From contig NZ_JACXWX010000001.1 of the NCBI RefSeq assembly GCF_014764505.1, positions 124,001 to 188,000 on the forward strand: a stretch of 64,000 bases of DNA, given 5' to 3'. Below, one piece after another: positions 25,634-34,274 of this stretch. This stretch comes from Phormidium tenue FACHB-886. Its GTDB lineage: Bacteria > Cyanobacteriota > Cyanobacteriia > Elainellales > Elainellaceae. Numbering within the stretch: position 1 is the stretch's first letter; each line of letters opens with the position of its first letter. The notes beneath the pieces are model-generated. The model searched no databases and was not told the origin of the DNA. It saw only the letters and a program-made list of their open reading frames with translations. The translations under genes and the position numbers were made by a program.

Positions 25634-26812
25634 ATGTTAAGCCGCATCAAAGATATTACTGCTACCCTTGCCCCTCGTTTGATTGAAATTCGCCGTCATC
25701 TACACAGCCATCCCGAGCTGAGCGGGCAAGAATACCAGACGGCTGCCTATGTTGCAGGGGTGCTGTCATCTTGCGGGGTGCAGGTGCAGGAATTGGTCGG
25801 CAAGACGGGTGTGGTCGGAGAGCTACCGGGCAATAGCAGCGACAAACGGCTGCTGGCAATTCGCACCGATATGGATGCCCTGCCTATTCAAGAAAAGACG
25901 GGGCTACCTTTCGCTTCACACCAGCCCGGTATCATGCATGCCTGCGGACACGATGTCCACACGACTGTGGGGCTGGGAGCAGCAATGGTTCTTTCGCAGC
26001 TAGTAGAACTACTGCCCGGAAAGATTCGCTTTTTGTTTCAGCCTGCTGAAGAAACAGCCCAAGGCGCAAGCTGGATGATCAAAGACGGCGTAATGAACGG
26101 AGTCGATGCCATTTTGGGAATTCACGTCTTTCCCACGATTTCCGCTGGTTCAGTCGGCATTCGCTATGGTGCGCTGACGGCCGCAGCAGACGATCTAGAG
26201 CTGATTATTACCGGCGAATCGGGGCATGGCGCTCGTCCCCATGAGGCGATCGATGCAATCTGGGTTGCCTCTCAGGTAATCACCACGCTGCAGCAAGCAA
26301 TTAGCCGTACGCAAAACCCACTACGCCCGGTGGTGCTGTCGATCGGGCAGATTCATGGCGGACGCGCCCCCAATGTAATTGCTGATCATGTACGGCTCTT
26401 GGGAACGGTGCGATCGCTTCATCCGGAAACTAGCGCCTCCCTGCCCACTTGGATCGAAACGATCGTTGGCAACCTCTGCCAAACCTACGGAGCAAAGTAC
26501 GAGCTGAACTATCGGCGGGGTGTCCCTTCAGTGATGAACAATTCTGCCCTGACGCAAATCACCGAATTAGCTGCGCAAGAAGCCTGGGGTAACGATCGCG
26601 TTCAGATTCTCTCAGAACCTTCGCTGGGGGCGGAAGATTTTTCGCTCTACCTGAATCATGCACCTGGAACAATGTTTCGCTTGGGCGTTGGCTCTCTCGA
26701 TAAGCCCAACTACCCCCTACACCACCCGCAGTTTCATGTGGACGAGGCGGCGATTGTCACAGGCGTAGTAACAATGGCATATTCGGCGTACAAATACTGG
26801 CAGCGAGACTAG
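25634..26812 (+). CDS. M20 family amidohydrolase
   Basis: A 392-residue cytoplasmic metal-dependent hydrolase of the M20D group (N-acyl-amino-acid or IAA-amino-acid amidohydrolases, hippurate hydrolase). Metal-binding residues are seen in HACGHDVHTT (about 101-110), QPAEE (about 136-140) and GIHVFP (about 160). A dimerisation lid with GHGARPHEAIDAI (about 197) and a C-terminal His in LHHPQFHVDEA (about 366) complete the site. It cleaves amide bonds between acyl groups and amino acids; the natural substrate is unknown. No operon partner is obvious, as the next gene begins 80 bases later. Confidence 0.92.
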   Translation: MLSRIKDITATLAPRLIEIRRHLHSHPELSGQEYQTAAYVAGVLSSCGVQVQELVGKTGVVGELPGNSSDKRLLAIRTDMDALPIQEKTGLPFASHQPGIMHACGHDVHTTVGLGAAMVLSQLVELLPGKIRFLFQPAEETAQGASWMIKDGVMNGVDAILGIHVFPTISAGSVGIRYGALTAAADDLELIITGESGHGARPHEAIDAIWVASQVITTLQQAISRTQNPLRPVVLSIGQIHGGRAPNVIADHVRLLGTVRSLHPETSASLPTWIETIVGNLCQTYGAKYELNYRRGVPSVMNNSALTQITELAAQEAWGNDRVQILSEPSLGAEDFSLYLNHAPGTMFRLGVGSLDKPNYPLHHPQFHVDEAAIVTGVVTMAYSAYKYWQRD

Positions 26813-26892
26813 CTCTCCCGCCAGAGAGATGTGATTCAGCCTTGTGCCTGACTACAGTACAGGCATCGTATTTTACTGGGGAAAATTCGCCC

Positions 26893-27147
26893 ATGTCTGC
26901 ATCGAAACCGCTTAAGGGTTTAGAACTGGTTGACTGTGCCAAAGCCAACGCCAAGCAGGGGATTACAGTGGCGGCTGATTTATGTGGCTATGGCACAGAC
27001 CTAAATCGCTTTCAGCAGGAGCTTGAAAAAGCCTGTAGCGATATGGGTGTGAAAATCTCCGAACTCAGCGATCTAATTACCGACCAGCAGACTGTAATCC
27101 ACCAAGGCGGCATTGAAGTTGCGCCTGACACTCCCGCCGAGCTATAA
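26893..27147 (+). CDS. Small conserved protein, function unknown
   Basis: An 84-residue soluble protein starting MSASKPLKGLELVDCAKANA. An upstream in-frame start was rejected because the extra 17 residues look unlike protein. It has two cysteines in the middle (DLCGYG and KACSDMG) and a helical segment (LNRFQQELEKACSDMG) ending in an acidic, proline-containing tail. I do not recognise a named family, though the sequence has the look of a conserved cyanobacterial hypothetical. It may follow the amidohydrolase transcript; it is convergent with the ExbD-type gene, the stops being 26 bases apart. Confidence 0.65.
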   Translation: MSASKPLKGLELVDCAKANAKQGITVAADLCGYGTDLNRFQQELEKACSDMGVKISELSDLITDQQTVIHQGGIEVAPDTPAEL

Positions 27148-27172
27148 AGCCCTTGGCGCATCGGTGCAGGCT

Positions 27173-27832
27173 CTAAGGCAGACTTGGAGCTGAACCTGTA
27201 TTGCCTCTTGGAGCAGAAGAGGGGGCAGTGGAGCTACCAGATGGAGCAGGCGCTAGCCCTGCGGGTTGATTTAGAGGACTGGTGGAGCTGCCAGGAGATA
27301 AACCCGGCAAGGTGCTAGGCAAGGGCGCAGGTGGATTTGTTCCGCCCAGCCCAGAGCTAGGATCGGGTAGAAATTCGCTGTTGCCTAAACCGGGAACCGT
27401 TTCACCTGGGGCAGTCGTGGGTACAGTGGTGCCGGGTAGTGTTGCCAATGCCACCCGATCGCCCCCTACTGCCCGAATCTGATCCAGGACATAAACCACG
27501 TCGTTGTAGCTAGCAGCGCGCGAGGCATACAACACGATCGTTCCTTCTGGGCTTGCCTGCCGGAAGTTACCCACCGCCTGAAAGAGCTGCTCTGGCGAAA
27601 CGGGCTGCTTCTCAACGTAGATCTGCCCAATGGGGTCAACAGTGATGATCAGCAGCTTTCGCATCTGCGCTGCGGCTGAGGCTGCCTTGGGCAGATCCAC
27701 ATTAATTGCAGTCTGACGAGTCAGCGTTACCGCTGCCAATATGAAGAAGGTCAGGATGCAAAAGATGACATCGATCAGCGGCACAATGTCGATTCGGACT
27801 TCGGGTTCAGGAGAGTCGAAGTTAAGTTTCAT
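27173..27832 (-). CDS. ExbD/TolR family protein with long Pro/Ser-rich tail
   Basis: A 219-residue inner-membrane protein that works with an ExbB/TolQ-like partner as a proton-driven motor. The N-terminal helix (residues about 15-37) carries the key Asp in PLIDVIFCILTFFIL. The periplasmic domain runs to about residue 135. The remaining 85 residues are rich in Pro, Ser, Gly and Thr (LPSTLPGLSPGSS region), an extension beyond the usual 140-residue length that could span the periplasm. It lies 39 bases downstream of the ExbB gene. No TonB or TolA gene is adjacent, so the final partner is unknown. Confidence 0.9.
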   Translation of the reverse strand: MKLNFDSPEPEVRIDIVPLIDVIFCILTFFILAAVTLTRQTAINVDLPKAASAAAQMRKLLIITVDPIGQIYVEKQPVSPEQLFQAVGNFRQASPEGTIVLYASRAASYNDVVYVLDQIRAVGGDRVALATLPGTTVPTTAPGETVPGLGNSEFLPDPSSGLGGTNPPAPLPSTLPGLSPGSSTSPLNQPAGLAPAPSGSSTAPSSAPRGNTGSAPSLP

Positions 27833-27871
27833 GAGGAGCGGTGGAAGGCGGAGGGTTTAGTTTTCTTCGGC

Positions 27872-28546
27872 TTAGTTTTCTTCAGCGATGATCGGGCTAC
27901 CAGGGCTAAGCTGCCGGTCACGTTGCCATGTGCGTCCTTTGCGGTAGAGCAACTCGATCTCATTGCCCGATTGCCGAAAAATCTTAGCCTGCCCAGAGAC
28001 AAAACTTTGAAACAGGCGATAGAAGGCGAGAGCAGTAATAGCGATAATCAAGCCTGCAGCAGTAGTGATCAGCGCTTCGGCAATACCAAGCGTTGCACCC
28101 GCAGTTGAGTCAGTACCAAGGTCTCCCAGGCGAATAGAGCTGAGGGAGCCAATCAAGCCTAGCACGGTGCCTAGCAATCCCAGCAGGGGAGCAATGGCGA
28201 TCGTCGCTTCCAGCACTTTTTCGCCGCGCCGCATAGTGGCAAGCTCTTCGTCGGCTGTGGCTTGCAGCGCCAGTTGGAACACTTCTGGATCGGGGTTGTC
28301 CAGCTCTAGCGCTGAATAGAGAAACCTCCCAATCGGCTGATTGCTGGACTTTCGAGCAATTTCGGTGGCAGCATCCCAATCGCGCCGTGCTGCCTCCAAA
28401 ACCCGACCCGCAATCTCGCGATCGTGGGTGAGAATTTTTGACCAAAACCAGGCACGCTCAATAATGGTACTAAGCGCCAAAAACGATAAGAGCAGCAGGG
28501 GCCACATGGCGATGCCGCCCCTAGCAAACAGGTCAGAAATATTCAC
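27872..28546 (-). CDS. MotA/TolQ/ExbB proton channel family protein
   Basis: A 224-residue inner-membrane protein with three helices: about 10-30 (GIAMWPLLLLSFLALSTIIERAW), 115-140 and 152-175. The MotA/TolQ/ExbB core APLLGLLGTVLGLIGSL and the proton-channel helix EALITTAAGLIIAI are clear. It forms a channel complex with ExbD/TolR to power outer-membrane transport or envelope integrity. It is the first gene of the exbB-exbD pair. The charged C-terminus is cytoplasmic. Whether it serves siderophore/vitamin uptake or a Tol-like role cannot be told from sequence. Confidence 0.92.
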   Translation of the reverse strand: MNISDLFARGGIAMWPLLLLSFLALSTIIERAWFWSKILTHDREIAGRVLEAARRDWDAATEIARKSSNQPIGRFLYSALELDNPDPEVFQLALQATADEELATMRRGEKVLEATIAIAPLLGLLGTVLGLIGSLSSIRLGDLGTDSTAGATLGIAEALITTAAGLIIAITALAFYRLFQSFVSGQAKIFRQSGNEIELLYRKGRTWQRDRQLSPGSPIIAEEN

Positions 28547-28944
28547 CGCTGCGTTTTACCTCCTTCAACAAACTGCGCCAGCCTAATAGCATGGCGTTGC
28601 GCCAAAGCAATCCTGCTTCAAACACTTCAACTAAAGCACTTTTTATTCTATGAATTTTCAGTTGCCTTGGTTTGCCTTGCCACATCAACCAATCAATATA
28701 AATCTAATTGACCAAGATTCTTGCAAAAGGTTCGCGGAAGACGGCAGAAGACGAAAGCTAGGGTTATGAGAAATGACCTGGCAGAAATTCTCAGAGCCAA
28801 AACCTTATTAGCAAACATCCCCCGCTTTACTAATCTGTAAAACAGGGGATGAACCGGTGGGGTTAGATTCATGTTTAGAGCGGAGCTTCAGGTCAGCCCA
28901 ACAGACGCAAGACTGATCGACAACTGCCGCTTAGTCGTCATTGA
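28547..28944. other. Intergenic region with a small hairpin
   Basis: About 400 bases between the exbB start and the 46-residue gene. A weak inverted repeat (tcccccgctttac / gtaaaacagggga) lies near 28819-28855. A 25-codon frame at 28870 was considered and rejected. No RNA gene or promoter was recognised with confidence. Confidence 0.45.
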
Positions 28945-29085
28945 TTAGCCAGAAGTGCGGCGGACGTGGTCCATAATTTGCCGTTTCCGATCGTCTGTCA
29001 ATCTTGTACTCGGCTTGACAAACTCATTAGTGGTGCGAGCCAAATGCTCCATAATTCGCTTTTTGCGATCGTCGGAAGTTGCCAT
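28945..29085 (-). CDS. 46-aa protein built from two DDRK repeats
   Basis: A 46-residue basic protein starting MATSDDRKKRIMEHLARTT. The block SDDRKKRIMEHLARTT (residues 4-19) recurs as TDDRKRQIMDHVRRTS (30-45), joined by NEFVKPSTRL. Each block would form a short amphipathic helix, suggesting a small adaptor or nucleic-acid/protein-binding peptide; this is inference. The internal symmetry argues strongly that the frame is translated. It stands alone, divergent from the ABC exporter, and has no strong ribosome site. I do not recognise a named family. Confidence 0.62.
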   Translation of the reverse strand: MATSDDRKKRIMEHLARTTNEFVKPSTRLTDDRKRQIMDHVRRTSG

Positions 29086-29223
29086 AGGGACAATGAAGGG
29101 AAAACCAGTAGAACTCTTCTATTGTAAAGAGGTGTAAACCGAATTCCAACACTTCTTACCCTTCTTAGCAAGGGACTCCGCTTGCCGCTCCTCTGTTGCC
29201 TGCCTCACGCTATCCTGGTACGC

Positions 29224-31041
29224 ATGAACCCTACCTCCCAGTCGCAGCTCCGCCGTTTTCTCACCCTCTTTCAATACTCTCCCCGTGCTCTGCAGCTTGT
29301 TTGGACAACCGATCGCCGTATCACCGTTGCTTTGGCAATTTTGACAGTTGTGGCAGGTCTGCTGCCGGGTGTAGTGGCTTATCTCGGCAAGCTGATTGTG
29401 GATGCGGTTGTGCAGGCAGCACAGACAGGACTAGAGCCCGATCGTTGGCAGGCGCTGGAGTATCTGGGGTTTGAGGCAGTTGCTGTGGCGCTGCAGTCAG
29501 GCTGCCAACAGGGCATTGCGCTCTGTACTTGGCTGCTGCGGGTGCGACTAGGGCATACAGTGAATCTGCTGATTTTGCAGAAGGCGTTGACGTTGGATAT
29601 GGCGCATTTTGAGGACTCAGAGTTTTACGACAAAATGAGCCGCGCCAGACGAGAAGCCTCCACGCGTCCGCTGAGTTTAGTCACGCGCACCTTTGGAATC
29701 ATCAAAGATTCTCTATCGATCGTTGCCTTTGGCAGTTTGCTGCTGCAGTTTTCGTTTTGGGCGGTGCTGCTGCTGCTGTTGGCAGCGATTCCAGCCTTCA
29801 TCTCAGAAACACGGTTTGCTCAGGAAGCCTTTCGCCTGTTTCGCTGGCGCACACCCGAAGCAAGAGAGCAGCAATACCTGGAGGTACTGCTCACCAATGA
29901 CACTTACGCGATGGAGGTGAAGCTGTTTCAGCTTGGAGAGACCCTATTGAACCGCTACCGCGCGATCTTCGACCGCCTCTATGAGGAAGACCGCGATCTA
30001 ACAGTGCGGCGCAGCATTTGGAGCTATTTGCTCAGCTTGATTAGCACTGCAGCTTTCTATGCCACCTATGTCTGGATTGTGTTGGAGGCAATCGTCGGAC
30101 GGATTTCGCTAGGAGATTTGACGATGTATTTGGTGGTGTTTCGGCAAGGGCAATCCACCTTTGCTTCCATCCTGACGGCAGTAGGCGGCATGTACGAAGA
30201 TTCGCTGTACCTGGCAACCCTATACGAATTTTTGGAAGAACCTGTTCCAGAGCCGTCAGGCTATGCCACCTACGGTAGCCAGCCAGATGCCGGGCTGCGA
30301 TTTGAGAATGTCTCGTTTACCTATCCTGGCAATACTGAGCCTGCTTTGCAAAATGTCTCTTTCCATTTACAGCCTGGAGAGAAATTAGCGATCGTTGGCA
30401 AAAATGGCTCTGGCAAAACAACGCTGATCAAGCTGCTAACACGGCTTTATACACCAGATAGCGGGCGGATTCTGCTGGACGGGCGTAACTTAGAGGACTG
30501 GGACATTGATGTTCTGCAGCGGCGGATTGGCGTGATCTTTCAGAATTTTGTGCGCTACCAGTTCAAAGTTGGTGAAAATGTTGGCGTGGGCGACGTCCAG
30601 CATCTAGAGGAGCAGCCACGCTGGGAAGATGCCACTATAAAAGGGACAGCGCGATCGTTTATTGATGATTTACCGCAAGGCTTTCAGACGCAGCTCGGCA
30701 AGTGGTTCAAAGCTGGACGCGAGCTGTCGGGGGGGCAGTGGCAAAAGATTGCGCTATCACGGGCATTTATGCGATCGGCTGCCGATATCCTGGTGCTAGA
30801 CGAACCTACCTCTGCAGTGGATGCTGAAGCTGAAGTGGAAATCTTCAACCAGCTCCGCGCCGTGACGCAGCACCAGATGGCAATTCTGATCTCGCACCGC
30901 TTTTCAACCGTGCGAATGGCAGATCAGATCGTGGTTATGGAGAATGGAAAAATTCAGGAACGCGGTACCCATGAAGAGCTACTTAAAGCTGGCGGGCAGT
31001 ATGCCCGCTTATTCGCGCTTCAGGCGGCAGGATATCGTTAA
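29224..31041 (+). CDS. ABC exporter (fused membrane and ATPase domains)
   Basis: A 605-residue half-transporter of the ABCB/MsbA-like group that works as a homodimer in the inner membrane. The membrane domain (about 1-330) has six helices. The ATPase domain has Walker A GKNGSGKT (about 399-406), Q-loop IFQNF, signature LSGGQWQK (about 512) and Walker B ILVLDEPTSAVD (about 532), followed by the H-loop ISHRFST. The start MNPTSQSQ is preferred over an upstream in-frame TTG. Substrates may be lipids, peptides or drugs. A very long palindrome follows about 50 bases downstream. Confidence 0.92.
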   Translation: MNPTSQSQLRRFLTLFQYSPRALQLVWTTDRRITVALAILTVVAGLLPGVVAYLGKLIVDAVVQAAQTGLEPDRWQALEYLGFEAVAVALQSGCQQGIALCTWLLRVRLGHTVNLLILQKALTLDMAHFEDSEFYDKMSRARREASTRPLSLVTRTFGIIKDSLSIVAFGSLLLQFSFWAVLLLLLAAIPAFISETRFAQEAFRLFRWRTPEAREQQYLEVLLTNDTYAMEVKLFQLGETLLNRYRAIFDRLYEEDRDLTVRRSIWSYLLSLISTAAFYATYVWIVLEAIVGRISLGDLTMYLVVFRQGQSTFASILTAVGGMYEDSLYLATLYEFLEEPVPEPSGYATYGSQPDAGLRFENVSFTYPGNTEPALQNVSFHLQPGEKLAIVGKNGSGKTTLIKLLTRLYTPDSGRILLDGRNLEDWDIDVLQRRIGVIFQNFVRYQFKVGENVGVGDVQHLEEQPRWEDATIKGTARSFIDDLPQGFQTQLGKWFKAGRELSGGQWQKIALSRAFMRSAADILVLDEPTSAVDAEAEVEIFNQLRAVTQHQMAILISHRFSTVRMADQIVVMENGKIQERGTHEELLKAGGQYARLFALQAAGYR

Positions 31042-31090
31042 GGCTGGCTATAGGTAGATTATTAGGTGAAGGGCTTTCGCAGATCGTAGT

Positions 31091-31151
31091 AAAATCAGAT
31101 GCTTTTTTGAAAGCTTTACAATGTAAAGCTTTCAAAAAAGCATCTGATTTT
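31091..31151. repeat. 61-nt perfect palindrome, possible bidirectional terminator
   Basis: Arms of 30 bases (31091-31120 and 31122-31151) are exact reverse complements with a single central base. The RNA could form a 29-bp hairpin with a three-base loop, with T residues after the right arm. It lies between the convergent ABC exporter and peptidase genes, where a shared terminator is expected, but the perfect length is unusual. Confidence 0.85.
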
Positions 31152-31191
31152 TAGGCAGTTGAGAGTTGCTTCGTTTAGCTGCCTATAGCCT

Positions 31192-33300
31192 CTACTGAGG
31201 CAGGTAGGCGATTGGGTTGACTGCGCCTTGTCCCGCAGGATGCACTTCAAAGTGGAGGTGAGGTCCAGTGCTGTAGCCCGTACTGCCCATCTCGGCAATT
31301 TGCTCACCCTGGCGCACTCGTTGCCCTGCCTGAACTAAGCTACGGTTCAGGTGAGCGTAGCGCGTCAGGCTACCGTCGGCATGGCGGACTTCTACCAGAT
31401 TGCCATAGCCACCAGAGTTCCAGTCTGAGAACTCCACAACCCCATCGGCAGCTGCATAGATGGGAGTTCCCACATCCGCGGCAATATCAATGCCCTGGTG
31501 CATTCTGCCCCAGCGCCAACCGTAGCCAGAACTCAGCATACCCTTGGCAGGCCAAATCATTCCCTGAGAGCGGGAGGTTTCCGGTAGATAAGCTTCTGCA
31601 CCTGGCAAAGGCGGCAGATCTGGAGAAACCGTCCGACCTGTCAAAGGCTGACGCAACGGCGCATAGCTCTCTGAACCCAATGGCGCTGTGGCCACCAAGT
31701 CAGGCTGGCTATCGCGCTGGTTAGCAGGAGCCTGCGTGATGGGATTAGTACGATTCACTGTGGCTAGCTGCTCAGCTCGGGCTGGTGTCTCCTGTTGCGC
31801 TACTGACGGCTGAGGGGCAGCACCGCCTGCTCCCAAATTGCCCTGATGCTTCTCCCGTAGCGCCCGCACTTCTGCCAGCAGATTTTCGACATAGCTGGCG
31901 TTGTTGGTGGTAGGCTGAGCTGCTGGAGCAGAGGGCATTTCTAACTGCTCTGCTGCAGGCTGCACCGGATTAACCTGACGCTCGACAGGGGCGATCGTCT
32001 CTGGGGCTACTGCAACAGGCTGCACAACAGGCACAACCGGAACCGTTGGACGTACAGAAGGAACGCGCAACGTCTGACCCACAAAAATGACGTTCGGATC
32101 GCTAATCCGGTTTGCATTGAGCAGGGTTGTCTGAGGGATATTGTGGGCACGAGCAATCTTGGCTAACGTGTCGCCCGGACCAACCTGATACTCTTCCATA
32201 CCGGCAGCAACAGCAACCTCAGCAGGGACGGCTGGCTGAGCACTGGGCTGTACAGCAGGCGCTGCCTGCGCAATCTGGAATTGCTGGGCTGGGGATTGAG
32301 CAGTTTGCGCCTCTACAACCTGAGCATCTACAGGTTGCTGCTGAGATGCTTGCACCGCTGCCTTAGGTGCAGCTTGGGGGCTAGGAATGTTCAACGACTG
32401 GCTAACGCGAATCCAGTCTGGGTCAGGTAAATGGTTCGTTGCCAAAAGCTGTTGTTCAGATACCCCATGCGTCCGAGCGATCGCCGTTAGTGTATCTCCA
32501 GGCTGGACTCTGTAAGAAACCGCTTCGGACTTTTGAGGAAGCTGGCTGGCTGCAATTGTCTGTGACGGGTCTACCCGGGGGGGTGTAGTAATCAGCGAGC
32601 TAATAGTGCTGGGGGCAACCGGAGCAGCTGTGCTAGCTGGTGCAGCTACCTCAGGCATTGCTGCCTTAGACGTCTCTGCTGAACGATTGATCTCCTCAAA
32701 CCGCAACTCTGCCAAACTTTCTCTTAATTTCTCACGCTGTTGGCGTAGGCGGCTCAGCGCAGCCTCTCGCTCAGCGGTTGCCGAACCTGTGTCCTGAGCC
32801 ACCGGCTGCATCGACACTTGGTTTAACTCTGCTGATGCAACGAGTCCCGCAGCGTCCGCTTTTCCTGTTGTAAGGTTGGCGACCGGGATTTGAAGGACTT
32901 GACCCGGCTTCAGGGCGGCATCCGCCGTTATCTGGCTAGCTCTGGTGATAGCACCGATGCTAACTCGGTAGCTACGGGCAATTTGTGCGAGCGTTTGTCC
33001 TTCACGCACAACATGTTCCACAACGGTAATCTTAGCTACCTCAGCCGTCCCTGCCGATTGCGGGAGGGCAGCAACCTGCGAAACAGAGGCTGCACTTGTT
33101 TCAGCACCACTCGCCTCTGCTGCACTTGCACCATCTTCATGATGGGGCAGCACAAGGCTGGTTGCCCCCACTGACAGCGCTAAACCAAACATTGCGACTG
33201 CCTTACGGTGAACTCCGCTCGGAGCCTGTTCGGGTTGTCCTGCTGATTCGCGGGGGGAGCAGGAAACAGGCTTAACTTTCCGCAGAAATGCTCGCTTCAA
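31192..33300 (-). CDS. LysM repeat and M23 peptidase, cell-wall hydrolase
   Basis: A 702-residue exported protein likely acting in the periplasm on peptidoglycan. A hydrophobic segment (AVAMFGLALSVGATSLVL, about 34-51) serves as signal or anchor. Three LysM modules follow at about 95-138, 260-305 and 372-416 (VREGQTLAQIAR, VQPGDTLTAIAR, VGPGDTLAKIAR), separated by long Ala/Gln/Pro-rich linkers. The C-terminal M23 domain has HQGIDIAAD near 606 and HLHFEVH near 682 with zinc-binding His and Asp. It could be an active endopeptidase or an NlpD/EnvC-like amidase activator; the metal residues appear intact. A strong ribosome site (aggaggt) precedes ATG. Confidence 0.93.
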   Translation of the reverse strand: MKRAFLRKVKPVSCSPRESAGQPEQAPSGVHRKAVAMFGLALSVGATSLVLPHHEDGASAAEASGAETSAASVSQVAALPQSAGTAEVAKITVVEHVVREGQTLAQIARSYRVSIGAITRASQITADAALKPGQVLQIPVANLTTGKADAAGLVASAELNQVSMQPVAQDTGSATAEREAALSRLRQQREKLRESLAELRFEEINRSAETSKAAMPEVAAPASTAAPVAPSTISSLITTPPRVDPSQTIAASQLPQKSEAVSYRVQPGDTLTAIARTHGVSEQQLLATNHLPDPDWIRVSQSLNIPSPQAAPKAAVQASQQQPVDAQVVEAQTAQSPAQQFQIAQAAPAVQPSAQPAVPAEVAVAAGMEEYQVGPGDTLAKIARAHNIPQTTLLNANRISDPNVIFVGQTLRVPSVRPTVPVVPVVQPVAVAPETIAPVERQVNPVQPAAEQLEMPSAPAAQPTTNNASYVENLLAEVRALREKHQGNLGAGGAAPQPSVAQQETPARAEQLATVNRTNPITQAPANQRDSQPDLVATAPLGSESYAPLRQPLTGRTVSPDLPPLPGAEAYLPETSRSQGMIWPAKGMLSSGYGWRWGRMHQGIDIAADVGTPIYAAADGVVEFSDWNSGGYGNLVEVRHADGSLTRYAHLNRSLVQAGQRVRQGEQIAEMGSTGYSTGPHLHFEVHPAGQGAVNPIAYLPQ

Positions 33301-34274
33301 GAATGACCTCCTAATGAGCAGCGTTTAACTCTCAAATACCTTTCCTAGCAGTCGGTGACTGAGATCACATAGAGCAGCGATCGAGATCACAGACGGAGCC
33401 GTATGACTAGGTAACATTACCCTGCTTTTTTGACTTAGACAAGCTTACACCAGTTAACAAAATTTTCAAGAGAGGGTGATTGGAGAAAATTGAATCTTTG
33501 AAGGAAAGATTTCTAAATAGCACCCCATCAGATGACCTCTGCCGATCGAGGTATCTTCAACGCCATAGTGTACATCACAGAATCTATAAATGGCATCTGA
33601 TGATACCAGCTAATAAAACTCTTTAATTTTGTGTCGAGGAATACGATTGGGTGACTTGCGTTATGGGGTGAAAGCATTGACTAGCCTTGATTCTAAGCAC
33701 TGAAACAGGCTTGAGTTCTAGGTTTTAATTTGTCGACAACTTATTTCAATGCAATTTGAGTTTTCCTATCGGTTCCTGAGAGTCTATTCAAAATAAACCT
33801 CAAATTTGCGGTTGACAACGTCTTTTGATACTTCGTTTTTACCTTGAAAATACGGAGATTCCCCAATAGGCAGAATGCCAAAATTACCATGCAATGCCAA
33901 GACACATAGACATTTGCAGCAGGAAGCGTTTACCTCCCTCTGCTTATAGAAATTTCTTATAGGGCACAATTGAATTTGGTAGTGCAGGTAACTGAAGCAA
34001 TCCCGCACTACTGAATTTTTTTACTGCAGCTGCGAAATTTCTGGCGTCTAGGTGAGAGGCATATGCAGAAAATTCGCCCCGTCTTCCAGATACATTCGCA
34101 GATGCATATATATAGATGCAGTACTCAACCTTGCTGATCGCTTGCTGATCGGCAGCTGTGGCGCTGTGAGTTCCTGCACGATTAGAGGGGGATACACTGC
34201 CGCATTTAGCAATTCCGGAAACGCAGCAAACTTTTTTCAGAAATTTCTGGCAACGAATTGATTTCAGCCCTTCT
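33301..34274. other. Long gene-poor region upstream of the peptidase gene
   Basis: About 970 bases without a convincing gene. The first 120 bases form the leader of the LysM/M23 gene and contain a palindromic TGTGA-N6-TCACC element at 33354-33369 plus a related copy (tgtgatctcgatc) at 33379-33391, both read on the minus strand. A cctag...ctagg inverted repeat encloses them. Further right are only short ORFs with odd composition, and a small tandem repeat (ttgctgatcg) near 34131. Confidence 0.5.

Noticed and set aside
28870-28947. 25-codon plus-strand frame (MFRAELQVSPTDAR...)
   Set aside because: Looks mildly protein-like but has no ribosome site and ends over the 3' end of the 46-residue gene; too short to support.
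33301-33800. c-di-AMP (ydaO/yuaA) riboswitch upstream of the LysM/M23 gene
   Set aside because: Such riboswitches are known before cell-wall hydrolase genes, but I could not find the conserved core motifs on either strand.
33784-34008. 74-codon minus-strand frame in the gene-poor region
   Set aside because: No ribosome site, odd Cys-rich composition and no recognisable motif; kept as non-coding.
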